Shown: one piece after another, positions 1 through 8,839 of the stretch
Layout of the letters: every line of letters begins with the position of its first letter
Position numbering within the stretch: position 1 is the stretch's first letter
Assembly: GCF_000971975.1 (NCBI RefSeq)
Contig: NZ_LAQO01000022.1
Coordinates: 98,727-162,726 of the forward strand
Length of the DNA: 64,000 nt
From: Paenibacillus algorifonticola
GTDB lineage: Bacteria; Bacillota; Bacilli; Paenibacillales; Paenibacillaceae
Direction of reading: 5' to 3'
The notes under the pieces: model-generated
Seen by the model: the letters and a program-made list of their open reading frames with translations, nothing else
The model's database searches: none
What the model was told of the DNA's origin: nothing
Translations under genes and position numbers: made by a program

Positions 1-1
1 A

Positions 2-442
2 GAGCTTCCGCTCATTGCCCAGCTTCTGCAATCCGATGCCGCTAAAATTGGCGTAACGTTAACGATAAAAACCGTTGAAAATGTAGATACGTATTTGCGC
101 GATAATAACGATTGGAACTTGGCTACTTACAGCAATTTGACTGCTCCGCGCGGGGATGGAGGCTTTTTCCTTAATTCAGCGTTTATTGTGGGCGGTTCGC
201 TTAATCCGGCTAATATCAGCAACGACGAGCTGAGCGCGATCATCGCGCAGCTGAATGCTACGGGCGACGTGGCAGAACGCGTAAAGCTTACCCAAGCTGC
301 CGCTGCGGTAATTAAAGCGCAGGCTCTGCATTCCTATGCGGTCTATCCAAACATAATTGTAGGCATGAACAAGAAGGTCACTGGTTGGACACCAGGGCCT
401 GAAGAATATTATTTAGTGACAAACAAAATGGATGTGTCTTAA
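2..442 (+). CDS. ABC transporter substrate-binding protein, C-terminal fragment (peptide/nickel type)
   Basis: The window opens inside this gene; reading frame 2 is open from base 2 to the TAA at 440-442, giving about 146 C-terminal residues. The sequence resembles the last lobe of family 5 (OppA/NikA/DppA) binding proteins, with the usual pattern of a helix ending in a small hydrophobic strand (SYAVYPNIIVG) near the C-terminus. Its stop overlaps the start of a DppB/NikB-type permease by 11 bases, so it is the first gene of a classical binding protein-permease-permease-ATPase-ATPase operon. The ligand (peptide, nickel or metallophore) cannot be told from this fragment. The N-terminus and signal peptide lie outside the window. 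Confidence 0.8.
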   Translation, partial: ELPLIAQLLQSDAAKIGVTLTIKTVENVDTYLRDNNDWNLATYSNLTAPRGDGGFFLNSAFIVGGSLNPANISNDELSAIIAQLNATGDVAERVKLTQAAAAVIKAQALHSYAVYPNIIVGMNKKVTGWTPGPEEYYLVTNKMDVS

Positions 443-1388
443 CGTGCTGCAGCTCATTAAAAAACGTTTGATTCAACTCGTATTTGTACTGTTTATTTTA
501 TCTTTAGTTATTTTCATTCTGATGAAGCTCGCTCCTGGCGACCCCGTTCTTACATTGCTGCATGCCGATGAAATGTCGATTACACAGGCCGATGAAGCTG
601 CGCTTCGCGAGGAGCTTGGCTTCGACCAGCCTGTGCTTGTGCAATACGGAAAATGGATGCTCGGTCTAATCCGGCTTGATCTGGGCACTTCGTATTTAAA
701 AGGCCGTCCAGTGCTGGATGAGCTGCTGGATAAGCTGCCGGCGACAATTCAGCTGACAGCTAGCGGCCTCGCTGTCATGGTAGCCATTGCACTCCCGCTC
801 GGCCTCATAGCATCGCGCTATCCAAACCGGTGGCCGGATCATGTGAGCCGGATACTCGCACTTGTCGGCGCATCGATTCCGAGCTTTTGGATGGGGCTGC
901 TGCTCATTTACTTATTTTCCTTAAAGCTAGGGTGGCTGCCGACAAGCGGCAAGGGCAGCTTCGCGCATATGATTTTGCCATCCATTACGCTCGGCTTCGC
1001 AATGGCCGCTGTCTATGCAAGGCTGCTGCGCTCCGGGCTGCTGGACAGCCTGTCCCAGGATTATATTAAAGCGGCGAGGGCACGCGGCCTTGCTGAACGG
1101 CGCATATTGATGGGGCATGCCCTGCGTGCTGCGTTGCTTCCGGTTATTACAGTATTTGGCGTCAGCTTCGGCAATTTGCTCGCAGGATCCGTCGTCATTG
1201 AAACGCTGTTTGCTTGGCCGGGCCTTGGCAGCTTGGCGCTTGAAGCGATTTTTGAACGGGATTATCCGATCATTCAAGGGTACGTGCTGGCGACTGGGCT
1301 ATTCGTTGTCGTCGTTAATCTGCTAGTTGATCTCAGCTACAGCTTGCTTGATCCGCGCATTCGCTTAGGGAAAGGAGCCTCGTCATGA
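432..1388 (+). CDS. ABC transporter permease, DppB/NikB type
   Basis: A 318-residue inner-membrane permease. The first helix (residues about 10-30) is followed by the conserved extracytoplasmic segment starting LAPGDPV, five more helices, and the binding-protein-dependent transport motif AARARGLAERRILMGHALR (EAA loop), which docks the ATPases. It ends with the family signature YSLLDPRIR. Start ATG 432 overlaps the end of the binding protein gene, and the stop overlaps the next permease (ATGA-type junction at 1385-1388), so translation is probably coupled. Family knowledge: it forms a heterodimeric channel with the next gene product. The substrate is not identifiable. Confidence 0.93.
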   Translation: MCLNVLQLIKKRLIQLVFVLFILSLVIFILMKLAPGDPVLTLLHADEMSITQADEAALREELGFDQPVLVQYGKWMLGLIRLDLGTSYLKGRPVLDELLDKLPATIQLTASGLAVMVAIALPLGLIASRYPNRWPDHVSRILALVGASIPSFWMGLLLIYLFSLKLGWLPTSGKGSFAHMILPSITLGFAMAAVYARLLRSGLLDSLSQDYIKAARARGLAERRILMGHALRAALLPVITVFGVSFGNLLAGSVVIETLFAWPGLGSLALEAIFERDYPIIQGYVLATGLFVVVVNLLVDLSYSLLDPRIRLGKGASS

Positions 1389-2254
1389 ATGGGAAACTAA
1401 CCGCGGAGCTTTCACTGCCGCTTAGACGAAGCCATGCGGGGCGGCAGATGCTGCACAACCGTGCGATGATGCTGGGCATGAGCCTGCTTGGAATCATCGT
1501 GCTGCTGGCGCTGTTTGGGCCGATTATCGTCCCAAATGATCCCTTAACCGTGCAAATGGGGGATAGGCTGCTCTCCCCCAGCTGGCAATATCCGCTCGGA
1601 ACGGATCATCTCGGCCGATGTATTTTCACAAGGCTTGTAATAGGTGCGCAGCTTACGCTTGGCATTTCCGCCATTGTCATTGTCACTGTGATCGTGCTTG
1701 GCGTACCGCTCGGGCTGATCTCGGGCTATATTGGCGGACGATTCGATTCGATTATTATGCGGCTTGTAGATGGCATGGGAGCACTGCCGGAATTTATATT
1801 TGCTATCGCGTTTGCCGGCTTTCTAGGACCGAGCTTGCCTAATTTGATTTTTGCTATTGTGCTGGTGAAATGGATCGGTTACGCCCGAGTTGTGCGCAGC
1901 GTCGCCTTATCTGAGCGTGAGAAGGAATATGTGCTGGCGGCAAAGGTTGCGGGATGCAGCACTTGGACGATTTTGCGCCGCCACTTGCTTCCGCAAATGA
2001 TTTCTCCCGTTGTCGTGCTAGCTGCACTGGATATTGGCAAAATCATTATGATTATCTCGATGCTCTCCTATCTGGGACTTGGCGCACAGCCGCCAACGCC
2101 AGAATGGGGCGCCATGCTCAATGATGGCCGGCCTTATTTTCAATCTGCGCCGCAGCTCATGATTTATCCGGGACTTGCCATTATGGCCATCGTCATTGCC
2201 TGTAATCTGCTCGGTGAAGGGCTGCGTGAAGCGCTTGATGTCCGCAGTCGCTAA
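1385..2254 (+). CDS. ABC transporter permease, DppC/NikC type
   Basis: A 289-residue permease, partner of the preceding one. A short cytoplasmic N-terminus leads to a helix at about residues 28-50, then the family motif PLGTDHLGR (about residues 73-81), four further helices and the EAA loop around AAKVAGCSTWTILRRHLLP. The C-terminal motif SYLGLGAQPPTPEWGAML is typical of DppC/NikC/OppC proteins. The start overlaps the previous stop by 4 bases. A 42-base gap with a strong GGAGG follows before the ATPase genes. Confidence 0.93.
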   Translation: MNGKLTAELSLPLRRSHAGRQMLHNRAMMLGMSLLGIIVLLALFGPIIVPNDPLTVQMGDRLLSPSWQYPLGTDHLGRCIFTRLVIGAQLTLGISAIVIVTVIVLGVPLGLISGYIGGRFDSIIMRLVDGMGALPEFIFAIAFAGFLGPSLPNLIFAIVLVKWIGYARVVRSVALSEREKEYVLAAKVAGCSTWTILRRHLLPQMISPVVVLAALDIGKIIMIISMLSYLGLGAQPPTPEWGAMLNDGRPYFQSAPQLMIYPGLAIMAIVIACNLLGEGLREALDVRSR

Positions 2255-2296
2255 TATCGATTCAAGGGTAGCAAGGGAAAGGAGGCGTATGACCTG

Positions 2297-3163
2297 ATGC
2301 CGCAAATAATGGATAAGGAAACGACGCATATGGAAAAAGCTCAACAGGAAAATGCCGCGTCACCGCTGGTGGCTGTTGAAGCGCCAGTGCTAGAGGTTTC
2401 ACAGCTGCAAATTTTCACCCGACAGGAAAAGCAGCAGCGCCCGCTCGTTCATGGCGTTAGCTTCGTCATCCCTAGAGGCGAGACACTTGCACTCGTAGGG
2501 GAAAGCGGCAGCGGCAAAAGTGTAACGGCAAGCGCTGTGCTTGGCTTGATGTCCGGCTCGCTTGGCATAAGCAATGGGGAAATTCGCTTCCGTGGCGACA
2601 ATGTTTTGGACTGGCCGAATAAGAAGCGGCGAGGTTTGCGTGGACGCGAAATCGGTTTTATTTTTCAAAATTATCAGGAGAGCTTTACGCCATTTATTAC
2701 GGTTGGCAAGCAGATGAATGAAACGCTGCGCTCTCATGAGAAGCTGACCAGGCGGCAGGCGAAGGTGCATGCGCTGGAATGGCTGGAGCAGGTAGGCCTG
2801 CCCGCGGAGCGTGTCTACAGCAGCTATCCGTTCCAACTGAGCGGTGGGCAGCTTCAACGGGCTGCTATCGCTGGGGCGATGATGCTTCAGCCTTCACTGC
2901 TCATTGCCGATGAGCCGACGACGGCGCTTGATGTGCTTTCTGGCGAAAAGGTGCTCGATGTGCTTGCCAGCCTTCAGAAGCGAACGGGCTGCGCGGTGCT
3001 GCTCATTTCGCATGATCTGAGGCATGTGGTGAAACGAGCCTCGACGATAGCCGTCATGAAGGACGGCCATATTGTTGAGCTGGATACAGCAGAGCATATT
3101 TTGTATCACTGCCATCACGAGTATACGCAGCAGCTATTGAATGCAAGGCCTTATATTACTTAA
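2297..3163 (+). CDS. ABC transporter ATPase, DppD/NikD type
   Basis: A 288-residue ATP-binding subunit. Visible motifs: Walker A GESGSGKS (about residues 69-76), Q-loop FIFQNYQ, ABC signature LSGGQLQR, Walker B LLIADEPTTALD and H-loop LISHD. The N-terminus up to about residue 35 is a non-conserved extension, so an internal ATG at 2330 could be the true start; ATG 2297 is kept because GGAGG lies 11 bases upstream (2281-2285). It would energise the two permeases together with the next gene. The C-terminal cysteine-rich oligopeptide-binding extension found in many OppD/DppD proteins is absent, as in NikD-like short forms. Confidence 0.9.
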   Translation: MPQIMDKETTHMEKAQQENAASPLVAVEAPVLEVSQLQIFTRQEKQQRPLVHGVSFVIPRGETLALVGESGSGKSVTASAVLGLMSGSLGISNGEIRFRGDNVLDWPNKKRRGLRGREIGFIFQNYQESFTPFITVGKQMNETLRSHEKLTRRQAKVHALEWLEQVGLPAERVYSSYPFQLSGGQLQRAAIAGAMMLQPSLLIADEPTTALDVLSGEKVLDVLASLQKRTGCAVLLISHDLRHVVKRASTIAVMKDGHIVELDTAEHILYHCHHEYTQQLLNARPYIT

Positions 3164-3191
3164 CTATGAGGAATCAGGAGGTGAGAAGCCG

Positions 3192-3971
3192 GTGCAGCCT
3201 TTGTTGCGCGTAGAGCGTTTATATAAAACCTTCAGGAAATCAAAGGAGCAGGTTTATGCGCTGAAAGAAATTTCGCTGCAAATTGCGAGGGGCGAATGTC
3301 TTGGTGTTGTAGGTGAAAGCGGTAGTGGCAAAAGCACATTAGGCAAAGTGATTTTGGCGCTGGAGCGACCGGATAGCGGTGAAGTATGGCTGGATGATGT
3401 TCCACTGCTTCAGCTAAAGGGGGCAGCGCTTAGAGAGCAGCGGCAGCATGTACAGGTCGTATTTCAGGACCCGAACGCCTCGCTTAACAGCAAAATGCCC
3501 ATTTGGCGTTCGATCATGGAGCCGCTTGATAATTTTCCAGATGTGATGCCGCCGTTCTTGTCAGGAAAGCGTACCGACAGGATAGGCTTGGCTGCGCAGC
3601 TGCTAGAGCTGGTAGGCTTGCCGCTTGATCATTTGGCCCGATATCCGCATGAGCTTAGCGGCGGGCAGCGGCAGCGGGTCGCCATTGCGCGGGGGATCAG
3701 CCTGAACCCCAAGCTGCTCGTCTGTGATGAACCAACTTCAAGTCTGGACGTTTCCGTTCAAGCGCAAATTTTGCAACTGCTCAAAAGCTTAAAGCAAACG
3801 CTAGGCATGTCCTATTTGTTTATTTCCCATGATATTGCTTCCGTCCAATATATGAGCGATCGCATGATCGTCATGAAGGACGGGGAAATGATTGACGAGT
3901 TTGCCAGCTCCGAGTTGACACACCAAGATCGGCATATCTACACTAAGCTGCTGGTGGAGGCGGCGAGTTAG
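3192..3971 (+). CDS. ABC transporter ATPase, DppF/NikE type
   Basis: A 259-residue second ATPase. Motifs: Walker A GESGSGKST, Q-loop VVFQDPNASLN, signature LSGGQRQRV, Walker B LLVCDEPTSSLD, H-loop FISHD. The frame is open from an ATG at 3141, but GTG 3192 has AGGAGGTG at 3177-3184 with 7-bases spacing and begins exactly where similarity to the family begins, so it was chosen; this leaves 28 bases between genes. It is the last gene of the operon. No clear terminator hairpin was found between its stop and the ilvB promoter at 4066. Confidence 0.9.
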   Translation: MQPLLRVERLYKTFRKSKEQVYALKEISLQIARGECLGVVGESGSGKSTLGKVILALERPDSGEVWLDDVPLLQLKGAALREQRQHVQVVFQDPNASLNSKMPIWRSIMEPLDNFPDVMPPFLSGKRTDRIGLAAQLLELVGLPLDHLARYPHELSGGQRQRVAIARGISLNPKLLVCDEPTSSLDVSVQAQILQLLKSLKQTLGMSYLFISHDIASVQYMSDRMIVMKDGEMIDEFASSELTHQDRHIYTKLLVEAAS

Positions 3972-4065
3972 CGCTCCTTCCTAAGACAGCATAAAAAGTG
4001 CAGTAAAGCTATGAAATAAAAACAGGCTTGTTTGCTATTTTTGAAATCCGTCAGAAAATTATAGT

Positions 4066-4094
4066 TTGAAAGATTGTAGGAAGTGTGCTATTAT
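4066..4094 (+). promoter_or_regulatory. Sigma-A promoter of the T-box/ilvB unit
   Basis: TTGAAA at 4066-4071, a 17-base spacer, and TATTAT at 4089-4094 preceded by an extended TGC. It lies 17 bases upstream of the first T-box leader and fits a vegetative promoter. Confidence 0.7.
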
Positions 4095-4110
4095 CAAAAC
4101 CATTAAAAAA

Positions 4111-4427
4111 GCGAGGAAGAGAAAACATACAAAGACGATTATGTTCAGAGAGCAGGGGGAGTGCTGAAACCTTTGCCGTAATCCTTGTATGCCGTCGTCT
4201 CGGAGCTTTTGATGGAAAGCGGAGCCTGGATACGCTTGGCACCGTGAGTAGATTCAAACGGAATGGCACACGTTATCGTGCGGCAGGTAAGGCATTGCCT
4301 TATCTCATGAGGCTGAAATCGCAAGATTTCAGTGAATCAGGGTGGTACCACGAAATTTTTCCCCTTTCGTCCCTTAAGCATGGCAGAAATTTGCCGTCGC
4401 TTGCGGATGAAAGGGGTTTTTCTGTTT
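4111..4427 (+). promoter_or_regulatory. T-box leader 1 (branched-chain amino acid type), upstream of ilvB
   Basis: A complete T-box riboswitch. It shows the K-turn/GA-type start GAGGAAGAG (4113-4121), the AGAGAGC bulge segment, the conserved T-box AGGGTGGTACCACG at 4339-4352 that pairs with the uncharged tRNA acceptor end, and a terminator whose arms are CCCCTTTCGTC (4361-4371) and GATGAAAGGGG (4407-4416 region) followed by a T-rich tract. Stem I can be folded with GAGA/TCTC below and CATACAA/TTGTATG above an internal loop whose 3' side holds GTC, so valine (GTC) is my best guess for the specifier; this is an inference. A long open frame here is a by-product of the RNA and not a gene. Confidence 0.9.
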
Positions 4428-4442
4428 TCAAAAAAAGTAAAA

Positions 4443-4757
4443 GCGAGGAAGAGAATACATACAAAGGCGATTATGTTCAGAGAGCAGGGGGAGTGCTGAG
4501 ACCTTTGCCGTAATCCTTGTATGCCGTCGTCTCGGAGCTTTTGATGGAAAGCGGAGCCTGTGTACGCTGGGCATCGTGAGTAGATTCAAACGGAATGGCA
4601 CACGTTACCGTGCAGCAGGTGAGGCATTGCCTTACCTCTTGAGACTGAACTCGCAAGATTTCAGTGAATCAGGGTGGTACCACGAAATGATTACCCCTTT
4701 CGTCCCTTAAGCATGGCAGAAGTTTGCCGTCGCTTGCGGATGAGAGGGGTTATTTAT
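4443..4757 (+). promoter_or_regulatory. T-box leader 2, tandem copy directly upstream of ilvB
   Basis: A second full T-box, strongly similar to leader 1 over its whole length. T-box motif AGGGTGGTACCACG at 4671-4684; terminator arms ACCCCTTTCGTC (about 4692-4704) and GATGAGAGGGGT (about 4740-4751). The sequence after the terminator arm is TTATTTATATTT and not a pure U-tract, so this terminator may be leakier than the first. The putative specifier loop is unchanged from copy 1, so both should read the same tRNA. The gene start at 4776 follows with AGGGAGG at 4762-4768. Confidence 0.9.
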
Positions 4758-4775
4758 ATTTAGGGAGGCAGTCAC

Positions 4776-6506
4776 ATGAATAAACCATCTACGTTTACGA
4801 ACGAATTGCAGCAGCAGGATCAGAAAGTGGTAACCGGATCGGAGATGCTTTTAAACGGCTTGCTTATGGAAGGGGTAGAATGTGTATTTGGCTACCCGGG
4901 CGGAAATGTGCTGTATATTTATGATGCGATGGTTCATAATCGGGATTTCAAACATATTTTGACCAGGCATGAGCAAGGGGCTATTCATGCGGCTGACGGC
5001 TATGCGAGGTCAACTGGGAAAGTGGGCGTTTGCATCGCTACCTCTGGTCCAGGAGCGACGAATCTAGTGACCGGTATTGCAACTGCTTATTATGATTCTG
5101 TGCCATTAGTTGTTATTACGGGCAATGTATCAACAGCGGTTATGGGTACGGACGCCTTTCAGGAGGCCGATATCGTTAGCATGACGATGTCAATAACGAA
5201 GCATAGTTATCTGGTTCGTGACGCACAGGAGCTTCCGCGAATTATCCATGAAGCGTTTCATATCGCGAACACGGGAAGGAAAGGTCCGGTTTTAATCGAC
5301 ATCCCCAAAGACGTATCGAATCAGAAAATGCTGGATCAACCTGTAAGCCCTATTCATATACGCGGTTATCATGGCGATCCGATTCCGAATCATGCGGAAA
5401 CAGATCGATTAATTCAGGCGATTGCACAAGCTCAAAGACCCGTTATTATAGCGGGAGGTGGCGTCGTTTATTCAAATGCCTCCAATGAGCTTATCGCATT
5501 CGCGAACAAAACCAATATTCCAGTTGCGACGACCTTGCTTGGTTTGGGCGGTTTTCCAAGTGCGCATGATTTATGGCTGGGTATGCCAGGCCATCATGGT
5601 GCATATGCGGCGAACATGGCTATCCAAAACGCTGACCTCATCCTTTCCATCGGTTCAAGATTTGATGACCGGGTAACGATGAAGCTTGATGGCTTCGCTC
5701 CGCAAGCGAAATGGATTGCCCATATCGATATCGATCCAGCTGAAATTGGCAAAAATATTAAAACGGATATTGCATGCATCGGCGATATAAAGGCTGTGCT
5801 GCAATATGCCAATACGCTCGCGGTAACCTCGCAATCCAGCAGCTGGATTGCTGAAGTACAGCAAAATAAAAGGCTGTATCCATTGAGGTACAATGATTCC
5901 GATACGGAGCTTAAACCACAATTTGTTATTGAAATGATTCATGAGACGACGCAAGGAAAGGCGATTATTACGACGGACGTAGGGCAGCATCAAATGTGGG
6001 CCGCGCAATTTTATAAATTCAAGCATCCCCGCTCGCTCATTACATCCGGGGGGCTTGGCACAATGGGATTTGGCTTTCCCGCTGCTATCGGTGCTCAAAT
6101 CGGAAACCCAGACCGACTAGTCGTTTCGATAAATGGTGACGGAGGCATGCAGATGTGTGCGCAGGAAATGGCCATTTGTGCAATCAACCAGATTCCCGTT
6201 AAAATTGTCGTGATTAACAATCAAGTGCTTGGCATGGTTAAGCAGCAGCAGGAGCTCATGTACGAAAGGCGCTATAGCCAGATCGATCTTGCCGGCAGCC
6301 CTGATTTCGTTAAGCTTGCTGAAGCGTATGGCATTAAGGGGCTAAGAGCAAGCCATAAAGAAGAGGCCATTCGCATCTGGGAAGAGGCACTGCACACACC
6401 GGGACCTGTACTTGTTGAGTTTGTAGTGCCGACAGAAGAGAATGTATATCCGATGGTTTTAGCCGGAACGACATTGGATCAGATGATCATGGGAGATTTT
6501 GAATAA
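4776..6506 (+). CDS. ilvB: Acetolactate synthase large subunit
   Basis: 576 residues, the normal length for the catalytic subunit of acetohydroxyacid synthase (first common step of valine, leucine and isoleucine synthesis). Seen: the N-terminal TPP-binding half with FGYPGGNVLYIYDAM and the catalytic glutamate in RHEQGAIHAADGYAR, a central FAD-type domain around residues 200-330, and the C-terminal TPP/Mg motif beginning GDGGMQMCAQE and ending with INNQVLGMVKQ. The arrangement is that of the anabolic IlvB rather than catabolic AlsS. Control is by two tandem T-boxes. No ilvN, ilvC or leu gene follows, so the regulatory subunit must be elsewhere or this is an extra, stand-alone copy. Confidence 0.93.
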   Translation: MNKPSTFTNELQQQDQKVVTGSEMLLNGLLMEGVECVFGYPGGNVLYIYDAMVHNRDFKHILTRHEQGAIHAADGYARSTGKVGVCIATSGPGATNLVTGIATAYYDSVPLVVITGNVSTAVMGTDAFQEADIVSMTMSITKHSYLVRDAQELPRIIHEAFHIANTGRKGPVLIDIPKDVSNQKMLDQPVSPIHIRGYHGDPIPNHAETDRLIQAIAQAQRPVIIAGGGVVYSNASNELIAFANKTNIPVATTLLGLGGFPSAHDLWLGMPGHHGAYAANMAIQNADLILSIGSRFDDRVTMKLDGFAPQAKWIAHIDIDPAEIGKNIKTDIACIGDIKAVLQYANTLAVTSQSSSWIAEVQQNKRLYPLRYNDSDTELKPQFVIEMIHETTQGKAIITTDVGQHQMWAAQFYKFKHPRSLITSGGLGTMGFGFPAAIGAQIGNPDRLVVSINGDGGMQMCAQEMAICAINQIPVKIVVINNQVLGMVKQQQELMYERRYSQIDLAGSPDFVKLAEAYGIKGLRASHKEEAIRIWEEALHTPGPVLVEFVVPTEENVYPMVLAGTTLDQMIMGDFE

Positions 6507-6515
6507 GCTTGCAAA

Positions 6516-6549
6516 ACAACTTAATTAATGGGGCTAATTAAATTGTTGT
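6516..6549 (+). terminator. Possible terminator after ilvB
   Basis: An AT-rich inverted repeat (ACAACTTAATTA against TAATTAAATTGTTGT) with a short GGGG-containing loop, 10 bases after the ilvB stop. There is no real T-tract, so efficiency is uncertain. Confidence 0.4.
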
Positions 6550-6787
6550 CCCTTTCCTTGGCGAATTTTCATGAATTTTGCGAGGGGAAATTAACAGCAT
6601 TAATTATAAAAATCGACAAATACAGCGGCTGCTAGGTGATTTATTTTATGTGATTAAATAAAAGCTGTCGTTTTGTGCAGTTAGGCTTTGTCAGTGTCAG
6701 CTTTCATCGTTTACAATGAGGAGGAATGGAGCGGGTGCCGATCTAGGCCTAGCTGCTTCGACACAATGGGTAAGGGGGAGACTTGCG

Positions 6788-7747
6788 ATGAGCGACAGAA
6801 AACGAATTTTACTCGATGTAGACACTGGGGTCGATGATGCCATCGCGATCTTATACGCGCTGCTTTCACCTGAAATGAAGGTGGAGGGCATTACGACAGG
6901 GTACGGAAATACGACGGTGGAGCAAGCTACAGACAATACGCTAAGGGTGGTGCAGCTTGCCAATTGCGGTTACGAGGTTCCCGTTGCAGCGGGGGCGGAA
7001 GCGCCAAGCGTAAGGCCTTCGCGTGGAACAGATGCGCATATTCATGGGCATAATGGTATAGGAGATGCCGTGCTGCCGCCTTCGGCCCAGCTGCCGCTGA
7101 AGGAAAATGCGGTTGAATTCATCATTCGCAAAGCTGCGGAAAATCCTGGAGAGCTCACGCTGGTTACGACGGGCAGAATGACGAATTTGGCGCTCGCGCT
7201 GAAAAAAGCTCCTGAGCTTGCGAGGCAGCTGAAACAGGTCGTGACGATGGGAGGCACGCTGTTTGCACCCGGCAATGTGACGCCAGTTGCAGAAGCTAAC
7301 CTCTATGCCGACCCTGAAGCGGCAGCGGCGGTTTTTGCATCGGATGTGCCACTCACGATTGTGGGGCTCGATGTGACTGTGCCTACAAGGCTTACGGGAG
7401 CTGATCTGGAGAAGCTTGCCCGCTATGCGCCGCAGCACAAGCAAGCGATCATCCGCTTTTTAAAGGAATCGCTGGGCGTTTATTTTGAGTTTTATCGCAA
7501 GACGAACTATTTCATTGAGGAATGTCCGATGCATGATGCGCTTGCGGTTCTTGTAGCGCTTAATCCGTCGCTTGTTACCACGCAAAAATTTAATGCCGTC
7601 GTTGATTGCAGCAGCGGGCTGACAGCGGGTATGATTGTAACAGACAGAAGACCTCGTCCATCTATGGGCAGAAGTGTGGAATTTTGCGTTGAGGTGGATT
7701 CGGCCAGAGCGATTCGCCAAATGATGTCGGTATTTTGGAGCGAATAA
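6788..7747 (+). CDS. Inosine-uridine preferring nucleoside hydrolase family protein
   Basis: 319 residues, the usual length of IU-nucleoside N-ribohydrolases, which cleave nucleosides to base and ribose. The calcium-binding signature DVDTGVDDA lies at residues 10-18, and the second active-site block MHDALAV lies near residue 240. The frame extends up to an ATG at 6716, but ATG 6788 follows AAGGGGGAG (6773-6781) and places the DVDTG motif at the N-terminus as in the family, so it was chosen. The protein has no signal peptide and should be cytoplasmic. The gene stands alone; purine or pyrimidine salvage is the likely role. Confidence 0.9.
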   Translation: MSDRKRILLDVDTGVDDAIAILYALLSPEMKVEGITTGYGNTTVEQATDNTLRVVQLANCGYEVPVAAGAEAPSVRPSRGTDAHIHGHNGIGDAVLPPSAQLPLKENAVEFIIRKAAENPGELTLVTTGRMTNLALALKKAPELARQLKQVVTMGGTLFAPGNVTPVAEANLYADPEAAAAVFASDVPLTIVGLDVTVPTRLTGADLEKLARYAPQHKQAIIRFLKESLGVYFEFYRKTNYFIEECPMHDALAVLVALNPSLVTTQKFNAVVDCSSGLTAGMIVTDRRPRPSMGRSVEFCVEVDSARAIRQMMSVFWSE

Positions 7748-7802
7748 AGCTAGATAATGAAAGATCAGTTAAGTGTACGTAATTAAGGGAGGATTTTGGC
7801 AG

Positions 7803-8315
7803 ATGGAGCAGCGTTTTTCGCGGGAATCTAGATGTTATAAAACAGCAAGGGTATTTCCAACGGATGTGAACAATCATAATACGCTGTTTGGCGGAAAATT
7901 GATGGCTTATATTGATGATATTGCTTCTATTGCGGCGACCAAGCATTGCCGCCGTTCCGTTGTTACCGCTTCGACGGATTCGGTTGATTTCCTATATCCC
8001 ATTCGCCCAACGGATTCCGTATGTCTAGAAGCGTTCGTTACTTGGACGGGCCGTTCCTCCATTGAAGTGTTCGTTAAAGTCGTGAAAGAGGATTTGCTGC
8101 GTGGAGAGCGGGAAGTGGCGGCGACGTCTTTTCTGACGTTCGTTGCGCTTGATTCGGACAGGCGTCCGGTAGCTGTGCCAGCGGTCGTTCCGGAAACAGA
8201 AGAGGAGCTAAAGCTGTTTGAAACAGCGGAGCAGCGAGCGGAAATGCGCCGTACTCGCCGCGAGCAGAGTAAACGCTTTGCTGAATTTTTGACGGTCAAG
8301 CATCCTTGGGACTGA
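7803..8315 (+). CDS. Hotdog-fold acyl-CoA thioesterase
   Basis: 170 residues with one hotdog domain: FPTDVNNHNTLFGGKLMAYID near residues 20-40 is the YciA/YkhA-type catalytic block (Asn-His-x-x-x-x-Gly-Gly, with the helix that follows). The C-terminal 45 residues are charged (EEELKLFETAEQRAEMRRTR) as in Bacillus YkhA-like enzymes. It should hydrolyse acyl-CoA thioesters in the cytoplasm. Start ATG 7803 has AAGGGAGG at 7785-7792. It follows the nucleoside hydrolase by 55 bases and may be cotranscribed with it. The physiological acyl-CoA is unknown. Confidence 0.88.
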   Translation: MEQRFSRESRCYKTARVFPTDVNNHNTLFGGKLMAYIDDIASIAATKHCRRSVVTASTDSVDFLYPIRPTDSVCLEAFVTWTGRSSIEVFVKVVKEDLLRGEREVAATSFLTFVALDSDRRPVAVPAVVPETEEELKLFETAEQRAEMRRTRREQSKRFAEFLTVKHPWD

Positions 8316-8590
8316 GTGTAAAGGGTAAAGGATAGCTGTCAAAGTGTTATAGATCGTGCTTGCGGTTCGTATCGCTGCTGCGATTATGGCCGCAAGGACA
8401 GGACGTACTGAATGCATGTGTATACAAACAAGGCGAGGCCTGTACATATGCCTAAAACGATAAAAACTGCTTTTTTGCCGCTCACATGGACACCAACTTT
8501 CATCAATTCTTTCTTTATTATAAAGCAGTTGAGAGCGAATGTCATGGCGACGCAATGGCAGCACGGTTTTATAGAATCAAAATAGCAGCA
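8316..8590. other. Intergenic stretch without a supported gene
   Basis: No convincing gene was seen. A 45-codon frame from ATG 8447 to 8584 exists, but its upstream sequence has only a poor ribosome binding site and the peptide resembles nothing I recognise; it is left uncalled. Confidence 0.5.
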
Positions 8591-8591
8591 G

Positions 8592-8636
8592 CGCCCCTTC
8601 CAGCCGATAAGCCGGAAGGGGCGTTGCTGACTGTTT
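8592..8636 (+). terminator. Strong GC hairpin, probable terminator
   Basis: Arms CGCCCCTTCC (8592-8601) and GGAAGGGGCG (8614-8623), followed nine bases later by TTTTT. The T-tract is displaced, so this may also serve as an mRNA-end stabiliser between the thioesterase and the convergent clpP gene. Confidence 0.55.
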
Positions 8637-8637
8637 T

Positions 8638-8839
8638 TAAAATATAAGAAATTATAAGTTTCACCCTTATAATCGGCTTATATTTCACCCTCGAAACGGA
8701 AGCTTTGCCGCCAAAGGACGGCGACAGCCGTTTACGCTTGAAATATAGGAAAGTATATGATTTTCCTATCCTTTCTCTATATTTCTACGCGAAACGGTTG
8801 CTTTGCTGCCAGAGGACGGCGGAAGCCGTTTACGCTTGC
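8638..8839. repeat. Four-hairpin dispersed repeat, copy 1
   Basis: About 200 bases built as hairpin A (GAAATATAAG-like arm against CTTATATTTC), hairpin B (CGAAACGG against CCGTTTACG), hairpin A' (GAAATATAGG against CTATATTTC) and hairpin B'. A near-identical copy lies at 35352-35551. The last bases of this copy (TTTACGCTTGCA, 8829 onward) form the final codons and stop codon of the convergent clpP gene. Function unknown; the layout recalls REP/BIME-type intergenic elements. Confidence 0.85.

Noticed and set aside
4085..4513. 142-codon open frame upstream of ilvB
   Set aside because: It covers T-box leader 1 and part of leader 2; the conservation is that of RNA, and there is no ribosome binding site or protein similarity.
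8447..8584. 45-codon ORF between thioesterase and clpP
   Set aside because: No ribosome site of quality, no recognisable features.
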